Source: Arcobacter arenosus (lineage in GTDB: Bacteria; Campylobacterota; Campylobacteria; Campylobacterales; Arcobacteraceae). Taken from it: 64,000 nucleotides of DNA. The stretch covers positions 795,749 to 859,748 of the forward strand of contig NZ_VANU01000001.1 of the NCBI RefSeq assembly GCF_005771535.1, read 5' to 3'. Numbering within the stretch: the first letter of the stretch is position 1; every line of letters starts with the position of its first letter. The notes below the pieces were generated by a model. That model worked only from the letters and a program-made list of their open reading frames with translations, made no database searches and was not told where the DNA came from. Shown piece by piece: positions 17,026 through 27,434 of the stretch. The position numbers and the translations under genes are program-made.

Positions 17026-19346
17026 TAGTTACTAGAACATGGTTACAAGAATATATTGATATTTCATCAATAAGTACAGAAGATATTTGTAAAACTTTAA
17101 ACTCAATTGGATTAGAAGTTGATAGTTTAGAGAAGCAAAAAATTCCTAAAAATGTTGTTGTTGGAAAAGTTTTAGAAAAAGAAAAACACCCAGACGCTGA
17201 TAAATTAAACATCTGCCAAGTTGATATTGGATCAGAAACTGTACAAATTGTATGTGGAGCTAAAAATGTAGCGGCAGGTCAATATGTGCCAGTAGCTGTA
17301 AACGGTTGTGATTTAGGTGGTGGTTTTAAAATAAAAAAAGCAAAACTTAGAGGTGTTGAATCAAATGGTATGATTTGTTCATCAACTGAAATTGGTCTTG
17401 CAAAATTAAATGATGGAATTTTAGAATTAGATGATTCAATTGGTGAATTAATTATTGGTAAACAATTGGGTGATTATCCTCTTTTAAATGATGATATTAT
17501 TGAGATTGAATTAACTGCAAATAGAGGTGATTGTTTAAGTATCAATGGTGTAGCAAGAGAATTAAGAGCATTTTATAATATTCCACTAATTGAACAAGAG
17601 ATTGAAATTGAAACAAATAATTTAGGTATTGGACAGGTTTTAGAGGTTCAAACTAAATCTGACTTAGATTCAATTTTTATCTATACAGTTGCAAATACAA
17701 AAGATTTTAAACTTCCTGTATTACAAAGACTAAGAGTTGGAATTATTGATAAATTTAAAGAAAAAGATTTAGATGATGCATTAACTTATATCACACACTC
17801 AACTGGTGTTATTTTAAATGCTTACGCAAAATCTGATGCAAAAACTCAAGACTCTATTGCAACAATTACACTTGATAAAGATGAAAATGGTTTTGACACA
17901 GTTACAGGAAATGAAAGGCTAAGTACTATTTGTATCTCTCACAATGATATAAATCTTGATAAAGATAGTGAATATATTATTGAAGCAAGTTACACAAACC
18001 CTGAAAATTTATCTAAAAAAGTATTTGAAACTAAGAAAAAAACTGGTGATGTTTACTATAAAAGTTCAAGGGGAAGTGAACCAGATATTAAAATGGGGAT
18101 AGATATTTTTTGTACATTTATTTCAAAATTTGGTGCAAAAATCTACAATGGTAGAGAACTTTCTTTAGATACAGATGAAGAGCTAATGATTGATGCAAAT
18201 ATTAATAAAATCAATGCAATTATTGGTCAAGATATAGAAAAAGTAAAAATTGAGAAAATTTTAAGCTCATTAGGTTTTGAAGTAAAAGATACAGATAAAG
18301 ATGTTTTTAGTATTAAAATTCCATTATACAGACATGACATAAAAAATATAGCTGATATTACAGAAGAGGTTGTAAGAATTATTGGTATTGATAATATCAA
18401 AGCAAAACCACTTGCAATTGATGAAGTAAATAGAGTAAATCAAACTTCAATTAATTTAATTAAGAAAAATGATTTAAGAGCTAAAGCTATTACAAATGGA
18501 TTTTATGAAACATTAACTTATGTATTTGCAGACAAAGAAAAACTACAAAAATATTCACTTCCTACTGTAAAAGAAGAGCTTGATGTTTTAAATCCTATTG
18601 TTAAAGAGTTAGATACATTTAGAACAACAATTTTACTTAACCTAGTTGAAGCTTGTGCAAATAATGTAAAATTTGGTTTAAAATCTATGGCATTTTTTGA
18701 AATTGGAAAAGTATTTGATGTTAATAGAAATGAATCAACTAAAGTATCATTTGTATTTTCTGGACAAAAAGAGCTTGAATCAATCTCAAATTCTGGTAAG
18801 CCAGAAAATATTGATTTCTACTTATTTGCTAAAAAAGTTTTAAATACAATTGGAAAATTTGACCTAGAGCCATTGGAAAAAATTGAAAATGATTTAATCC
18901 ATCCATATCAAAATGCTTCAGTAATAGTTGATGGTGAAAAGATTGGATTTATTTCAAAACTTCACCCAAGTGTTGCAAATGATTATGATTTAAGTGATAC
19001 TTTTATAGCAGAGATTGATTTTGATAAAATCAAAAATGATTTAACAAAAGTTGATAAATACTCTAAATTTCAAGCTTCAAAAAAAGATTTAAGTATTGTT
19101 GTACCTAAATCATTAGAATATAAAGAGATTAAAAGTGTAATAAACTCTATAAATGATGAAAATATCAAACAATTTAATTTAATCGATATTTATAGTGATG
19201 AAAAATTAGGTGATAAAGATAGTTTAACTATTAGATTTGTACTTCAAAATCATGAAAAAACATTAGAAGAAGATGATATAACAACTACAATGAGTAATAT
19301 TATCAATTCATTAAATGAAAAACTTGGTTTAACACTAAGAGATTAA
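17022..19346 (+). CDS. pheT: Phenylalanyl-tRNA synthetase, beta subunit
   Basis: The 774-residue tRNA-binding and editing partner of PheS. Visible parts are the EMAP/tRNA-binding domain after residue 40 ([23 protein letters not shown]-like), the B5 region, and a C-terminal ferredoxin-fold anticodon-binding domain ([13 protein letters not shown] onwards). Overlap of four bases with pheS gives coupled translation and matched subunit amounts. Confidence 0.97.
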   Translation: MIVTRTWLQEYIDISSISTEDICKTLNSIGLEVDSLEKQKIPKNVVVGKVLEKEKHPDADKLNICQVDIGSETVQIVCGAKNVAAGQYVPVAVNGCDLGGGFKIKKAKLRGVESNGMICSSTEIGLAKLNDGILELDDSIGELIIGKQLGDYPLLNDDIIEIELTANRGDCLSINGVARELRAFYNIPLIEQEIEIETNNLGIGQVLEVQTKSDLDSIFIYTVANTKDFKLPVLQRLRVGIIDKFKEKDLDDALTYITHSTGVILNAYAKSDAKTQDSIATITLDKDENGFDTVTGNERLSTICISHNDINLDKDSEYIIEASYTNPENLSKKVFETKKKTGDVYYKSSRGSEPDIKMGIDIFCTFISKFGAKIYNGRELSLDTDEELMIDANINKINAIIGQDIEKVKIEKILSSLGFEVKDTDKDVFSIKIPLYRHDIKNIADITEEVVRIIGIDNIKAKPLAIDEVNRVNQTSINLIKKNDLRAKAITNGFYETLTYVFADKEKLQKYSLPTVKEELDVLNPIVKELDTFRTTILLNLVEACANNVKFGLKSMAFFEIGKVFDVNRNESTKVSFVFSGQKELESISNSGKPENIDFYLFAKKVLNTIGKFDLEPLEKIENDLIHPYQNASVIVDGEKIGFISKLHPSVANDYDLSDTFIAEIDFDKIKNDLTKVDKYSKFQASKKDLSIVVPKSLEYKEIKSVINSINDENIKQFNLIDIYSDEKLGDKDSLTIRFVLQNHEKTLEEDDITTTMSNIINSLNEKLGLTLRD

Positions 19347-19359
19347 TAAAAGGGAAAAA

Positions 19360-20640
19360 ATGGAAAACTTTAATATTGAAAAATTAGATAAAGCTTTTGA
19401 TATTGAGATTGACTCAATAGCTAGTGATAAATCAATATCACATAGATGTGCAATGTTTTCTATTTTTTCTAATGAAACTTCATACATAAAAAACTTTTTA
19501 ACAGCGGAAGATACTCTAAACTCATTAAGTATTGTAGAACAACTTGGAGCAGAAGTTAAAAGAGATGGCTCAAACGTAGAGATTACCCCTGCAAAAAAAC
19601 TAACTGAACCAAAAGATGTTTTAGATTGTGGAAATGCAGGAACTGGTATGAGACTTTTTTGTGGTCTTTTAGCTTCAGTAGATGGTGCTTTTACACTAAC
19701 TGGTGACAAATACTTAAGGGAGCGACCTATGAAAAGAGTTGCTGATCCTTTAAGAAGTATTGGAACAAATATTGATGGTAGAGATAATGGAAATAAAGCT
19801 CCTTTATTTATTAGAGGGGTAAAAGAGTTAAAACCTTTTGTTTATGAATCACCAGTTGATTCTGCGCAAGTTAAATCTGCTTTAATCTTAGCGGGACTAA
19901 GAGCAACAGGTATTTCAAAATACAAAGAAAATGAACTAACACGTGACCATACAGAAAGAATGTTAAAAGGTATGGGTGCAAAAATTGAAACTGATGAAGA
20001 TGGATATATAAATATTCATCCTTTAGAGGGTTATTTAAAACCACTAAATATTACAGTTCCAACAGATCCAAGTTCAGGATTTTTCTTTGCAGTAGCCGCA
20101 GCAATTACTCCTAATTCAAGAGTTTTAATCAAAAATGTATCTTTAAATCCTACAAGAATTGGTGCCTATGAAGTTTTAAAAGAGATGGGAGTTGAAGTTA
20201 ACTTTATTAAAAAAGAGGACATCTATGAACCAATTGGTGACATAGAGGTTAAACATAAAGAATTAAATGGGGTTGTTGTTGAAAAACATATCTCATGGCT
20301 TATTGATGAATTGCCAGCCCTTTCTATTGCAATGAGTTTAGCAAAAGGTAAATCACTTGTTAAAAATGCAGAAGAACTTAGAGTAAAAGAAAGCGATAGA
20401 ATAAAAGCTGTTGTTTCAAACTTAGAAAAATGTGGTGTTGAATATACAGAGTTTGAAGATGGTTATGAAATTGTTGGTGGCTCTTTAAAAAAGGCTAAAA
20501 TTAATTCTCATGGTGACCACAGAATTGCAATGAGTTTCTCAATAGCTGGACTAAACTGTGGAATGGAGATTGAAGATGTTGATTGTATTTTAACTTCATT
20601 TCCAAACTTCAAAGAGATTTTAGATTCCTTAAAAGCTTAA
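19360..20640 (+). CDS. aroA: 3-phosphoshikimate 1-carboxyvinyltransferase (EPSP synthase)
   Basis: Sixth step of the shikimate pathway. Motifs seen are DKSISHR near the start, [13 protein letters not shown], the phosphoenolpyruvate-site [23 protein letters not shown] and LRVKESDRI. Length is 426 residues. It follows pheT by 13 bases with AAAGGGAAAA as ribosome site, continuing the pheST transcript. Confidence 0.97.
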   Translation: MENFNIEKLDKAFDIEIDSIASDKSISHRCAMFSIFSNETSYIKNFLTAEDTLNSLSIVEQLGAEVKRDGSNVEITPAKKLTEPKDVLDCGNAGTGMRLFCGLLASVDGAFTLTGDKYLRERPMKRVADPLRSIGTNIDGRDNGNKAPLFIRGVKELKPFVYESPVDSAQVKSALILAGLRATGISKYKENELTRDHTERMLKGMGAKIETDEDGYINIHPLEGYLKPLNITVPTDPSSGFFFAVAAAITPNSRVLIKNVSLNPTRIGAYEVLKEMGVEVNFIKKEDIYEPIGDIEVKHKELNGVVVEKHISWLIDELPALSIAMSLAKGKSLVKNAEELRVKESDRIKAVVSNLEKCGVEYTEFEDGYEIVGGSLKKAKINSHGDHRIAMSFSIAGLNCGMEIEDVDCILTSFPNFKEILDSLKA

Positions 20641-20668
20641 AAACAATAAGTAGTTTTCTAATTCATTA

Positions 20669-20702
20669 TTTCGTTTAAGATAGTTTTACTATCTTTACGA
20701 AA
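20669..20702 (+). terminator. Strong hairpin between aroA and ispH
   Basis: Stem AAGATAGT/ACTATCTT (20677-20684 with 20688-20695) continued, across a small internal loop, by TTTCGT/ACGAAA. No T tract follows on the plus strand, so it may attenuate or process the transcript and not end it. Confidence 0.45.
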
Positions 20703-20735
20703 ATATTTAATAATATTAACTTAAAGGTTTTATAT

Positions 20736-21569
20736 ATGGAAGTAAAATTAGCATCTAGTTATGGTTTTTGTTTTGGAGTTAAAAGAGCAATCGATATTGC
20801 GCAAAAATATGAAAATTCTGCAACAATGGGACCTTTAATCCACAATAAAAATGAAATTGATAGACTACAAAATGATTATAAAGTTGGTCTTTATAGAGAT
20901 TTAAACGAAGTAAAACCAAATGATACAGTAATCATTAGAACCCATGGTATTCCAAAACAAGATTTAAAAGACTTAAGAGCAAAAGATGCAAAAGTTATAA
21001 ATGCAACTTGTCCTTTTGTTACAACTCCTCAACAAATTGTTAAAAAAATGTCTCAAGAGGGATATTCAATTTTAATTTTCGGTGATAGTGAACATCCTGA
21101 AGTAAAGGGTGTAAAATCTTATGGGGAAGATTTAGAAGATGTACATGTAATCTTAGAAAAAAGTGAACTTGATAATCTAAACTTTAAGCATGATAAGATT
21201 GCAACAGTAGCTCAAACAACAAGAAAAAAAGAGATTTATTTAGATATTGTAAATAGTTTAATATTAAAAAATAAAGAAGTTAGAGTATTTAATACTATTT
21301 GTGATGCAACATTTGAGAACCAAGATGCAGCAAGAGATCTTTCAAAAGAGGTTGATGTTATGATTATTATTGGTGGTAAAAACTCTTCAAATACTAAACA
21401 ATTACATACTATTTCATTAGAAAATTGCTCTGATTCATACTTAATTGAAAACGAAACTGAACTAGATTCTTCATGGTTTGACAATAAAAAACTATGTGGA
21501 ATAACTGCTGGAGCTAGTACTCCTGATTGGATTATCCAACAAGTTGTAGATAAAATTAAAAAATATTAA
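20736..21569 (+). CDS. ispH: 4-hydroxy-3-methylbut-2-enyl diphosphate reductase
   Basis: Last step of the MEP isoprenoid pathway, a [4Fe-4S] enzyme. The three cluster cysteines are in SYGFCFGVKRA (C12 region), ATCPFVTTP and TICDATFENQ. The length is 277 residues. It sits between aroA and rpsA, the order known in Campylobacter. IspE of the same pathway is also in this window, near 50 kb. Confidence 0.96.
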   Translation: MEVKLASSYGFCFGVKRAIDIAQKYENSATMGPLIHNKNEIDRLQNDYKVGLYRDLNEVKPNDTVIIRTHGIPKQDLKDLRAKDAKVINATCPFVTTPQQIVKKMSQEGYSILIFGDSEHPEVKGVKSYGEDLEDVHVILEKSELDNLNFKHDKIATVAQTTRKKEIYLDIVNSLILKNKEVRVFNTICDATFENQDAARDLSKEVDVMIIIGGKNSSNTKQLHTISLENCSDSYLIENETELDSSWFDNKKLCGITAGASTPDWIIQQVVDKIKKY

Positions 21570-21593
21570 ACATAGACTTAAGCAAGCATTAGA

Positions 21594-21599
21594 TATAAT
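21594..21599 (+). promoter_or_regulatory. Likely -10 box of rpsA
   Basis: TATAAT, 44 bases before the rpsA ATG, in the gap after ispH. Confidence 0.55.
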
Positions 21600-21643
21600 C
21601 GTCACCATTTAATAAAAAACGGTAAAAAATACGAAGGAATAAA

Positions 21644-23296
21644 ATGGGTATCGATGATATAGAATTAGGTGAAGACTTTGATTTCGCACAAATGCTTGAA
21701 GAGTCTTTTGAGAATGCTGAGAATAACTCTGTAGTTGATGGTGTAATTGTTGAAATTACTGGTGATAGTGTACTTGTTGACGTTGGTCAAAAGATTGAAG
21801 GTAAGTTAAACTTATCTGAAATCACTATTGGTGGTGAGGTTAAATATAAAGCTGGAGATACAATTCCAGTTATGTTAATGGGAAATAAAGGTGAAAGACC
21901 ATCTATTTCTTATAAAAAAGTTCTTCAAAAAGAAAAATTTGATGCATTTGTAAAAGAGCATGGTGAAAATGTTGAAGATGTAACAATTGAAGGTAAAATT
22001 ATCTCTGTTAAAAATAGAGGTGGATTTATTATTGAAGATGAAACTGGTTTAGAATACTTTATGCCAATGGCTCAATCTTACTTAAAAGCACACGGTGCAG
22101 TAGGTAAAAAAGTTAAAGCAAAAGTTTTAAAAGTAAACGAAGCTCAAAATTCAATTATTGTTTCTAGAAAAAAACTTATTGAAGAATCAAAAGAACAAAA
22201 AGATTCTAAAGTTAATGAAATCTTAGAAAAAAAGGAACCTGTAAATGGTATTGTTAAGAAAATCACTTCTTATGGTATGTTTATTGATTTAGGTGGAATT
22301 GATGGTTTAGTAAACTACAATGAAATCTCTTACAAGGGACCTGTTAACCCTGCAAATTACTACTCTGAAGGTGATGAAGTAACTGTAGTTGTATTATCTT
22401 ATGATAAAACAAAACAACACTTATCATTATCAATTAAAGCTGCACTTCCTAATCCATGGGAAGAGATTAAAGATGAATTAGAAGTTGGTGATACTATTAC
22501 AGTAACAGTTTCTAACTTTGAATCTTATGGTGCATTTGTTGATTTAGGAAATGACATTGAAGGTTTATTACACATCTCTGAAATTTCATGGAACAAAAAC
22601 TTAAAAAACCCAAAAGATTTATTAACTTTAGGTGAAGAAGTAAATGTTGAAGTTATTGAATTAGATGTTGACAAAAAAAGATTAAGAGTATCTCTTAAAA
22701 ACTTACAAGAAAAACCATTCGCTAAATTTACTAAAGAGTTTAAAGTTGGTGATGTTGTAAAAGGAAATATTGCAACTTTAACTGATTTTGGTGCTTTTGT
22801 TACAATTGGCGAAGTAGATGGTTTATTACACAATGAAGAAGCTTCTTGGGAATCAAATGCAAAATGTAAATCACTTTACAAAAAAGGTGACGAAGTTGAA
22901 GTTAAAATTATCAAAATTGATAGAGAAAAAGAAAATATTTCATTATCAATAAAAGAGATTGCTGATTCACCTGCAAAAAAATTCCAAGATGAACATAAAA
23001 TGGGTGATATTGTAAAAGGTGCTGTTAAAGATAAAAAAGATTTCGGAATCTTTATTAAACTAGAAGATAATTTAGATGGTTTAATTAGAAATGAAGACTT
23101 TGGACCATTAAACGCTGATGAAGTTAATATTGGTGATGAACTAGAAGCAGTTGTTGTAAATATTGATACTAAGAAAAACAGAGTTAGATTATCTGTTAAA
23201 AGATTAGAGCAACAACAAGAAAGAGAAGCCTTAAAAGCTGTAAATGATGATACAGCTATGACTTTAGGTGATTTATTAAAAGATCAAATTAAATAA
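21644..23296 (+). CDS. rpsA: 30S ribosomal protein S1
   Basis: 550 residues made mainly of tandem S1 RNA-binding domains, recognisable by the repeated YGMFIDLGGIDGL, YGAFVDLG and FGAFVTIG segments, with the end of each domain reading (R/S)LSIK or similar. Binds mRNA at initiation on the 30S subunit. Good ribosome site GAAGGAA. Followed by serA after 16 bases. Confidence 0.97.
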   Translation: MGIDDIELGEDFDFAQMLEESFENAENNSVVDGVIVEITGDSVLVDVGQKIEGKLNLSEITIGGEVKYKAGDTIPVMLMGNKGERPSISYKKVLQKEKFDAFVKEHGENVEDVTIEGKIISVKNRGGFIIEDETGLEYFMPMAQSYLKAHGAVGKKVKAKVLKVNEAQNSIIVSRKKLIEESKEQKDSKVNEILEKKEPVNGIVKKITSYGMFIDLGGIDGLVNYNEISYKGPVNPANYYSEGDEVTVVVLSYDKTKQHLSLSIKAALPNPWEEIKDELEVGDTITVTVSNFESYGAFVDLGNDIEGLLHISEISWNKNLKNPKDLLTLGEEVNVEVIELDVDKKRLRVSLKNLQEKPFAKFTKEFKVGDVVKGNIATLTDFGAFVTIGEVDGLLHNEEASWESNAKCKSLYKKGDEVEVKIIKIDREKENISLSIKEIADSPAKKFQDEHKMGDIVKGAVKDKKDFGIFIKLEDNLDGLIRNEDFGPLNADEVNIGDELEAVVVNIDTKKNRVRLSVKRLEQQQEREALKAVNDDTAMTLGDLLKDQIK

Positions 23297-23312
23297 TTAA
23301 GGGATTTGAAAA

Positions 23313-24899
23313 ATGAGTAAACATACAATTGTAGTTTGTGACCATATTCATGAAGATGGATTAAATATCTTAAAAAACACAGAAGATGTAAACTATGTAT
23401 ATGCTGCTGATATCGATAAGGTAGCTCTTTTAGATGTAATAAAAGATGCTGACGTAGCAATTACAAGATCTTCAACTGATGTTGATGAGAAATTTTTATC
23501 CGCAGCTACAAACTTAAAAGCAATTATCAGAGCTGGAGTTGGTTATGATAATGTTGACATGGAAGGTTGTAGTAAAAGAGGTATCATTGCTATGAACGTA
23601 CCAACTGCTAACACTATTGCAGCAGTTGAACTTACTATGGCTCACATGCTTTCTTGTATGAGAAAATTTCCTTATGCTCACAACCAATTAAAACAAGATA
23701 GAATCTGGAAAAGAGAAGATTGGTATGGTAATGAATTATTTGGTAAGAAATTAGGTATTATTGGATTTGGTAATATTGGTCACAGAGTTGGTCTAAGAGC
23801 TAAATCATTTGAAATGGACGTAATTACTTACGACCCATACATTCCTTCAACTAAAGCAACTGATTTAGGTGTAACTTATACAACAAACTTTGATGACATT
23901 TTAGATTGTGACATTATTACAATCCATACACCAAAAAATCAAGAAACAATTGATATGATTGGTGAAGAAGAGATTGCAAAAATGAAAGATGGTGTAGTTT
24001 TAATTAACTGTGCTAGAGGTGGTCTTTATAATGAAGATGCACTTTATAACAATCTAAAATCTGGTAAAATTAAAATGGCTGGTATTGATGTATTCAAAAA
24101 AGAACCTGCAACAGACCATCCTTTATTAGATTTACCAAATGTTACAGTTACAGCACATTTAGGTGCTAATACAAAAGAATCTCAAAAGAAAATTGCTATT
24201 CAAGCTGCAGAAAATGCAATTGAATCTGCAAGGGGAATCGCATATCCACATGCATTAAACTTACCAATTGATGAAAGTAAAATTCCTTCTTTTGTTAAAC
24301 CATATATTGAATTAACTCAAAAAATGGCATTTTTATCTGCACAACTTGACAAATCAGCAATCAGATCAATTACTGTTAAAGCTGAAGGTGAAATTAAAGA
24401 GTATCTTGATTCTTTATTAACTTTTGCTACTGTTGGAGCATTAAGTGTTGTTGGTGGAGATGAAGTTAACTATGTAAATGCAATGTTTATAGCTGAAGAA
24501 AAAGGTATCAAATTTGAAACTTCTGAAGTTGAGCATTGTAGTGGATATAGCAATAAAGTAGAGATTAGAATTACTACTGAAAAAAGAGTAAATTCAATTG
24601 CTGGAACAGTTTTTGATGACGATGTTCAAAGAATTGTTGAACTAGATAGTTTTGATTTTGATATTGAGCCAAAAGGTAAAATGATTATGATGAGAAATAA
24701 TGACGTTCCTGGTGTAATTGGAAATGTAGGTAAATTACTTGGAGATAGAAGCATTAATATCTCTGACTTTAGACTTGCACGTGGTAAAAATAAAGATGCA
24801 TTAGCAATCATTTTAGTTGATGATACTATTAACAGTAAATTACTAGAAGAGATTGGTAGTATTCAAGATGCAATTTCAGTATCTTATGCAGAAATTTAA
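23313..24899 (+). CDS. serA: D-3-phosphoglycerate dehydrogenase
   Basis: First step of serine synthesis. It has the long (528-residue) form: substrate domain, NAD domain with GFGNIGHRVG, active-site NCARGGLYNEDAL and HLGANTKES, an intervening domain, and a C-terminal ACT domain (MIMMRNNDVPGVIGNVGKLL) that binds serine for feedback inhibition in related enzymes. Ribosome site AAGGGA before the ATG. Confidence 0.96.
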   Translation: MSKHTIVVCDHIHEDGLNILKNTEDVNYVYAADIDKVALLDVIKDADVAITRSSTDVDEKFLSAATNLKAIIRAGVGYDNVDMEGCSKRGIIAMNVPTANTIAAVELTMAHMLSCMRKFPYAHNQLKQDRIWKREDWYGNELFGKKLGIIGFGNIGHRVGLRAKSFEMDVITYDPYIPSTKATDLGVTYTTNFDDILDCDIITIHTPKNQETIDMIGEEEIAKMKDGVVLINCARGGLYNEDALYNNLKSGKIKMAGIDVFKKEPATDHPLLDLPNVTVTAHLGANTKESQKKIAIQAAENAIESARGIAYPHALNLPIDESKIPSFVKPYIELTQKMAFLSAQLDKSAIRSITVKAEGEIKEYLDSLLTFATVGALSVVGGDEVNYVNAMFIAEEKGIKFETSEVEHCSGYSNKVEIRITTEKRVNSIAGTVFDDDVQRIVELDSFDFDIEPKGKMIMMRNNDVPGVIGNVGKLLGDRSINISDFRLARGKNKDALAIILVDDTINSKLLEEIGSIQDAISVSYAEI

Positions 24900-24929
24900 T
24901 TTTATAAAAGATAATTATTAAGGGAAAAA

Positions 24930-25493
24930 ATGGCAAATATTTCTATGAGTGAATTAAAAAAAGGTCTTAAGATAGAGCTTGATGGTGTTCCATATAAAAT
25001 CACTGAATATCAACACGTAAAACCTGGTAAAGGTGCAGCATTTGTAAGATGTAAAATCAAATCATTTTTAAATGGAAAAGTTATTGAAAAAACTTTCCAT
25101 GCTGGTGATAAATGTACTACTCCAGATTTACAACAAAAAACTATGCAATATTTATATGATGATGGTGAAATGCTACAATTCATGGATACAGATTCATATG
25201 AACAAATTGGTTTAACTTATGACCAAGTTGGTGATGCAGAAAAATGGATTATTGATGGAATGTCAGTTGATATGATGTTCTTTAATGGTAGTGCAATTAC
25301 TGTTGAACCACCAATGGTTGTTGAACTAAAAATTGTAGAAACACCACCTAACTTTAAAGGTGACTCACAAGGTGGTAAAAAACCTGCTACTTTAGAAAGT
25401 GGAGCTGTTGTACAGATTCCTTTCCACCTAGTTGAAGGTGACATTATTAAATGTGATACTAGAACGGGTGAGTACCTAGAGAAGGTTAAGTAA
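24930..25493 (+). CDS. efp: Elongation factor P
   Basis: Relieves ribosome stalling at proline runs. The 187-residue, three-domain protein has K34 at the tip of the loop [11 protein letters not shown], the residue that is beta-lysylated in gamma-proteobacterial EF-P. Whether it is modified here cannot be told from this window. Last gene of the pheS-to-efp run, followed by a terminator. Confidence 0.97.
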   Translation: MANISMSELKKGLKIELDGVPYKITEYQHVKPGKGAAFVRCKIKSFLNGKVIEKTFHAGDKCTTPDLQQKTMQYLYDDGEMLQFMDTDSYEQIGLTYDQVGDAEKWIIDGMSVDMMFFNGSAITVEPPMVVELKIVETPPNFKGDSQGGKKPATLESGAVVQIPFHLVEGDIIKCDTRTGEYLEKVK

Positions 25494-25510
25494 CCTTTGA
25501 AAAAGACAAA

Positions 25511-25544
25511 GCTATATCGTAATAATCTACGATATAGCACTTTT
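25511..25544. terminator. Bidirectional terminator between efp and ribD
   Basis: An 11-base-pair perfect stem (25511-25521 with 25528-25538, loop ATAATC). T runs follow on the plus strand (25541-25545), and on the minus strand the sequence after the stem is also T-rich. Confidence 0.8.
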
Positions 25545-25552
25545 TATTCACG

Positions 25553-25603
25553 CATTTACATGCGTAAATGACTGATTAAATTTCTTTTTCTGACGAAGAA
25601 ATT
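25553..25603. repeat. Two further small hairpins in the efp-ribD gap
   Basis: CATTTAC/GTAAATG (25553-25559 with 25564-25570) and AATTTCTT/AAGAAATT (25579-25586 with 25596-25603). They follow the main terminator and may be backups for the converging transcripts. Confidence 0.45.
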
Positions 25604-25624
25604 ACTAAAAAGATGGCTTTTATT

Positions 25625-26632
25625 CTAGCTTTTTCTTTTTAGGTAAATTATTTTCTCTTGTCCTATAAAGTTCTCATGAACAATCTCAAAATCCATATCT
25701 ATCTCATTTAAAGCATTTTCACCTTTTCTAATCTTAGGACTAACAAGTAAAACTAAATAATCAATTCTTTCTTTTAAAGTGTCTAGTAAATTGTAAGTTC
25801 CTTCAATCATAACAAATTTATAATCAAGTAATCTAAATAAATCATCACTAATTATAACTTCTCTGTTTGGTATTTTAAACAAAGGGATATTTGTATCAAA
25901 GATTTTATTTTTTGAATATATCATTACATTAGGAGCACGTCCAGCTATATATCTGGCATCAAGTGTTGGCTTGTCAGTTCTTACTGTATTTCCACCAATT
26001 ACCATTAAATCAATTTTATCCCTTAATGTATGTACATAAGCTAAGGCTTGGTTAGAAGATATTTTACCATCTATACTACCATTTAAAGTTTGAGCCATTT
26101 TATAAAATACAAAGGTATTTTCACTCCATTTAATAAATGGAAATAAAAGCTCATATGCTTCTTTTTTCATACAACCAAGGCTCACATCTATATTTGCTTC
26201 TTTTAAAGTTTCACACCCTCCTGAAGCTATTTTGTTTGTATCATCATGGGCAATTATTACTCTTTTAGGTTTTAATTCTTTTAGAAGATTTGCACAAGCA
26301 GGAGTTTTACCAATATGATTACAAGGTTCTAGTGTAACAAATATTTCACAATCATTAAAAAATCCATTATGATTTTTAATTAAATATTCATGGATATCTT
26401 CAGATTTCCTTTTTGTTTTAATAACATCATTAGGGTGTTTTTTTAAATATGCTGTTTTTAATGCATTAACTTCAGCATGGGGCATTCCAGCTTCTTTGTG
26501 TGCTTCAATAGATAGTATTTCACCATTTTTGACAACAACACATCCAACAGCTGGATTGGGGTAAGTTAAAAGTTGATATTTCCAAGCTTCATCAATGGCT
26601 AATTTCATAAAGAAATTATCATTAATAATCAT
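25625..26632 (-). CDS. ribD: Bifunctional riboflavin deaminase/reductase
   Basis: Second and third steps of riboflavin synthesis. The N-terminal half is a zinc deaminase with HAEVNAL and the PCNH-x-GKTPAC cysteines; the C-terminal half is the NADPH reductase (LMVIGGNTVRTDKPTL region). Length 335 residues. It is the last gene of the long minus-strand run headed by nadA, eight bases after rimP. Confidence 0.94.
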   Translation of the reverse strand: MIINDNFFMKLAIDEAWKYQLLTYPNPAVGCVVVKNGEILSIEAHKEAGMPHAEVNALKTAYLKKHPNDVIKTKRKSEDIHEYLIKNHNGFFNDCEIFVTLEPCNHIGKTPACANLLKELKPKRVIIAHDDTNKIASGGCETLKEANIDVSLGCMKKEAYELLFPFIKWSENTFVFYKMAQTLNGSIDGKISSNQALAYVHTLRDKIDLMVIGGNTVRTDKPTLDARYIAGRAPNVMIYSKNKIFDTNIPLFKIPNREVIISDDLFRLLDYKFVMIEGTYNLLDTLKERIDYLVLLVSPKIRKGENALNEIDMDFEIVHENFIGQEKIIYLKRKS

Positions 26633-26640
26633 CGTTTAAA

Positions 26641-27069
26641 CTACCATTCAAAATAAGTTGAAGCTGTAGAGATTTCATCATAAGTAACAATCTCTTCACC
26701 ATGCTCAGTTTTGATTTTAATTTCATTATCATCGGCAAAAATAAGTTCACCTTTAACAGTATCTTTATTAAAATCTTTTAACTTTACTTTTTCACCAATT
26801 GAAGCTTTATAGTGTTGTGGCTTTTTTAGTTTTCTTTCAATACCAGGTGAACTAACTTCTAAGTTATAATTACCTTGCATTGGCTCTTCAATATCTAAAA
26901 TAGGTGAAATCATTCTAGAGATTTCTGCACATTTATCTAAAGATATTCCACCTTTAGCAGTAACATAAACTCTATAAATATTTTTGTCATTTTCTTTTAA
27001 AGTTACGATATCATAAATTTCTGCACCACAACCTTGAACAGCTATTTCAATAGATTCTTCAAGATTCAT
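26641..27069 (-). CDS. rimP: Ribosome maturation factor RimP
   Basis: A 142-residue factor for 30S subunit assembly. The central [16 protein letters not shown] is the diagnostic RimP segment. Its start overlaps the rbfA stop as ATGA. Position next to rbfA and infB is the common one in bacteria, although here nusA, which usually accompanies them, is absent. Confidence 0.94.
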   Translation of the reverse strand: MNLEESIEIAVQGCGAEIYDIVTLKENDKNIYRVYVTAKGGISLDKCAEISRMISPILDIEEPMQGNYNLEVSSPGIERKLKKPQHYKASIGEKVKLKDFNKDTVKGELIFADDNEIKIKTEHGEEIVTYDEISTASTYFEW

Positions 27070-27425
27070 GATTCATCCTTTTTTTTCTTTTCTATTTGTC
27101 TAAATAAATCTTCAATATTTTTTGAAGATTCTAATGATGTGTCATTAACAAACTTAAAAGTTGGACATTTGTACCAACCAGTAGCACTAAGTATGTACTC
27201 TTTAATTCTACCATTTGCTTTTGTTAAAGCTGAAATAACACCTGCTATTTCATTCTTTTCAAAATCACTTCCATCAAAATATACTGTTGCATCATATTTA
27301 CCATTTTTACAGTTTACCCCTGTAATAGGTAAAGAGCAAATTCTTACATCATTTAGTGTTGATAAAGCTTCAGGAATAAGCTCCATCAACAACGATTCAG
27401 TTCTTTGAAGATTAATACTTTTCAA
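27066..27425 (-). CDS. rbfA: Ribosome-binding factor A
   Basis: A 119-residue KH-type RNA-binding protein for 30S maturation. The start is TTG at 27425, with AAGGT upstream; the open frame has no nearby ATG giving the usual length. Neighbours infB and rimP support the call. The conserved VCSLPITG-like and AVYF-like strands are recognisable though divergent. Confidence 0.87.
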   Translation of the reverse strand: MKSINLQRTESLLMELIPEALSTLNDVRICSLPITGVNCKNGKYDATVYFDGSDFEKNEIAGVISALTKANGRIKEYILSATGWYKCPTFKFVNDTSLESSKNIEDLFRQIEKKKKDES

Positions 27426-27434
27426 AAATCAACC

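Noticed and set aside
25217..25540. Open frame of 107 codons on the minus strand, opposite efp
   Set aside because: Antisense to efp and runs through the terminator hairpin; no supporting start signals.
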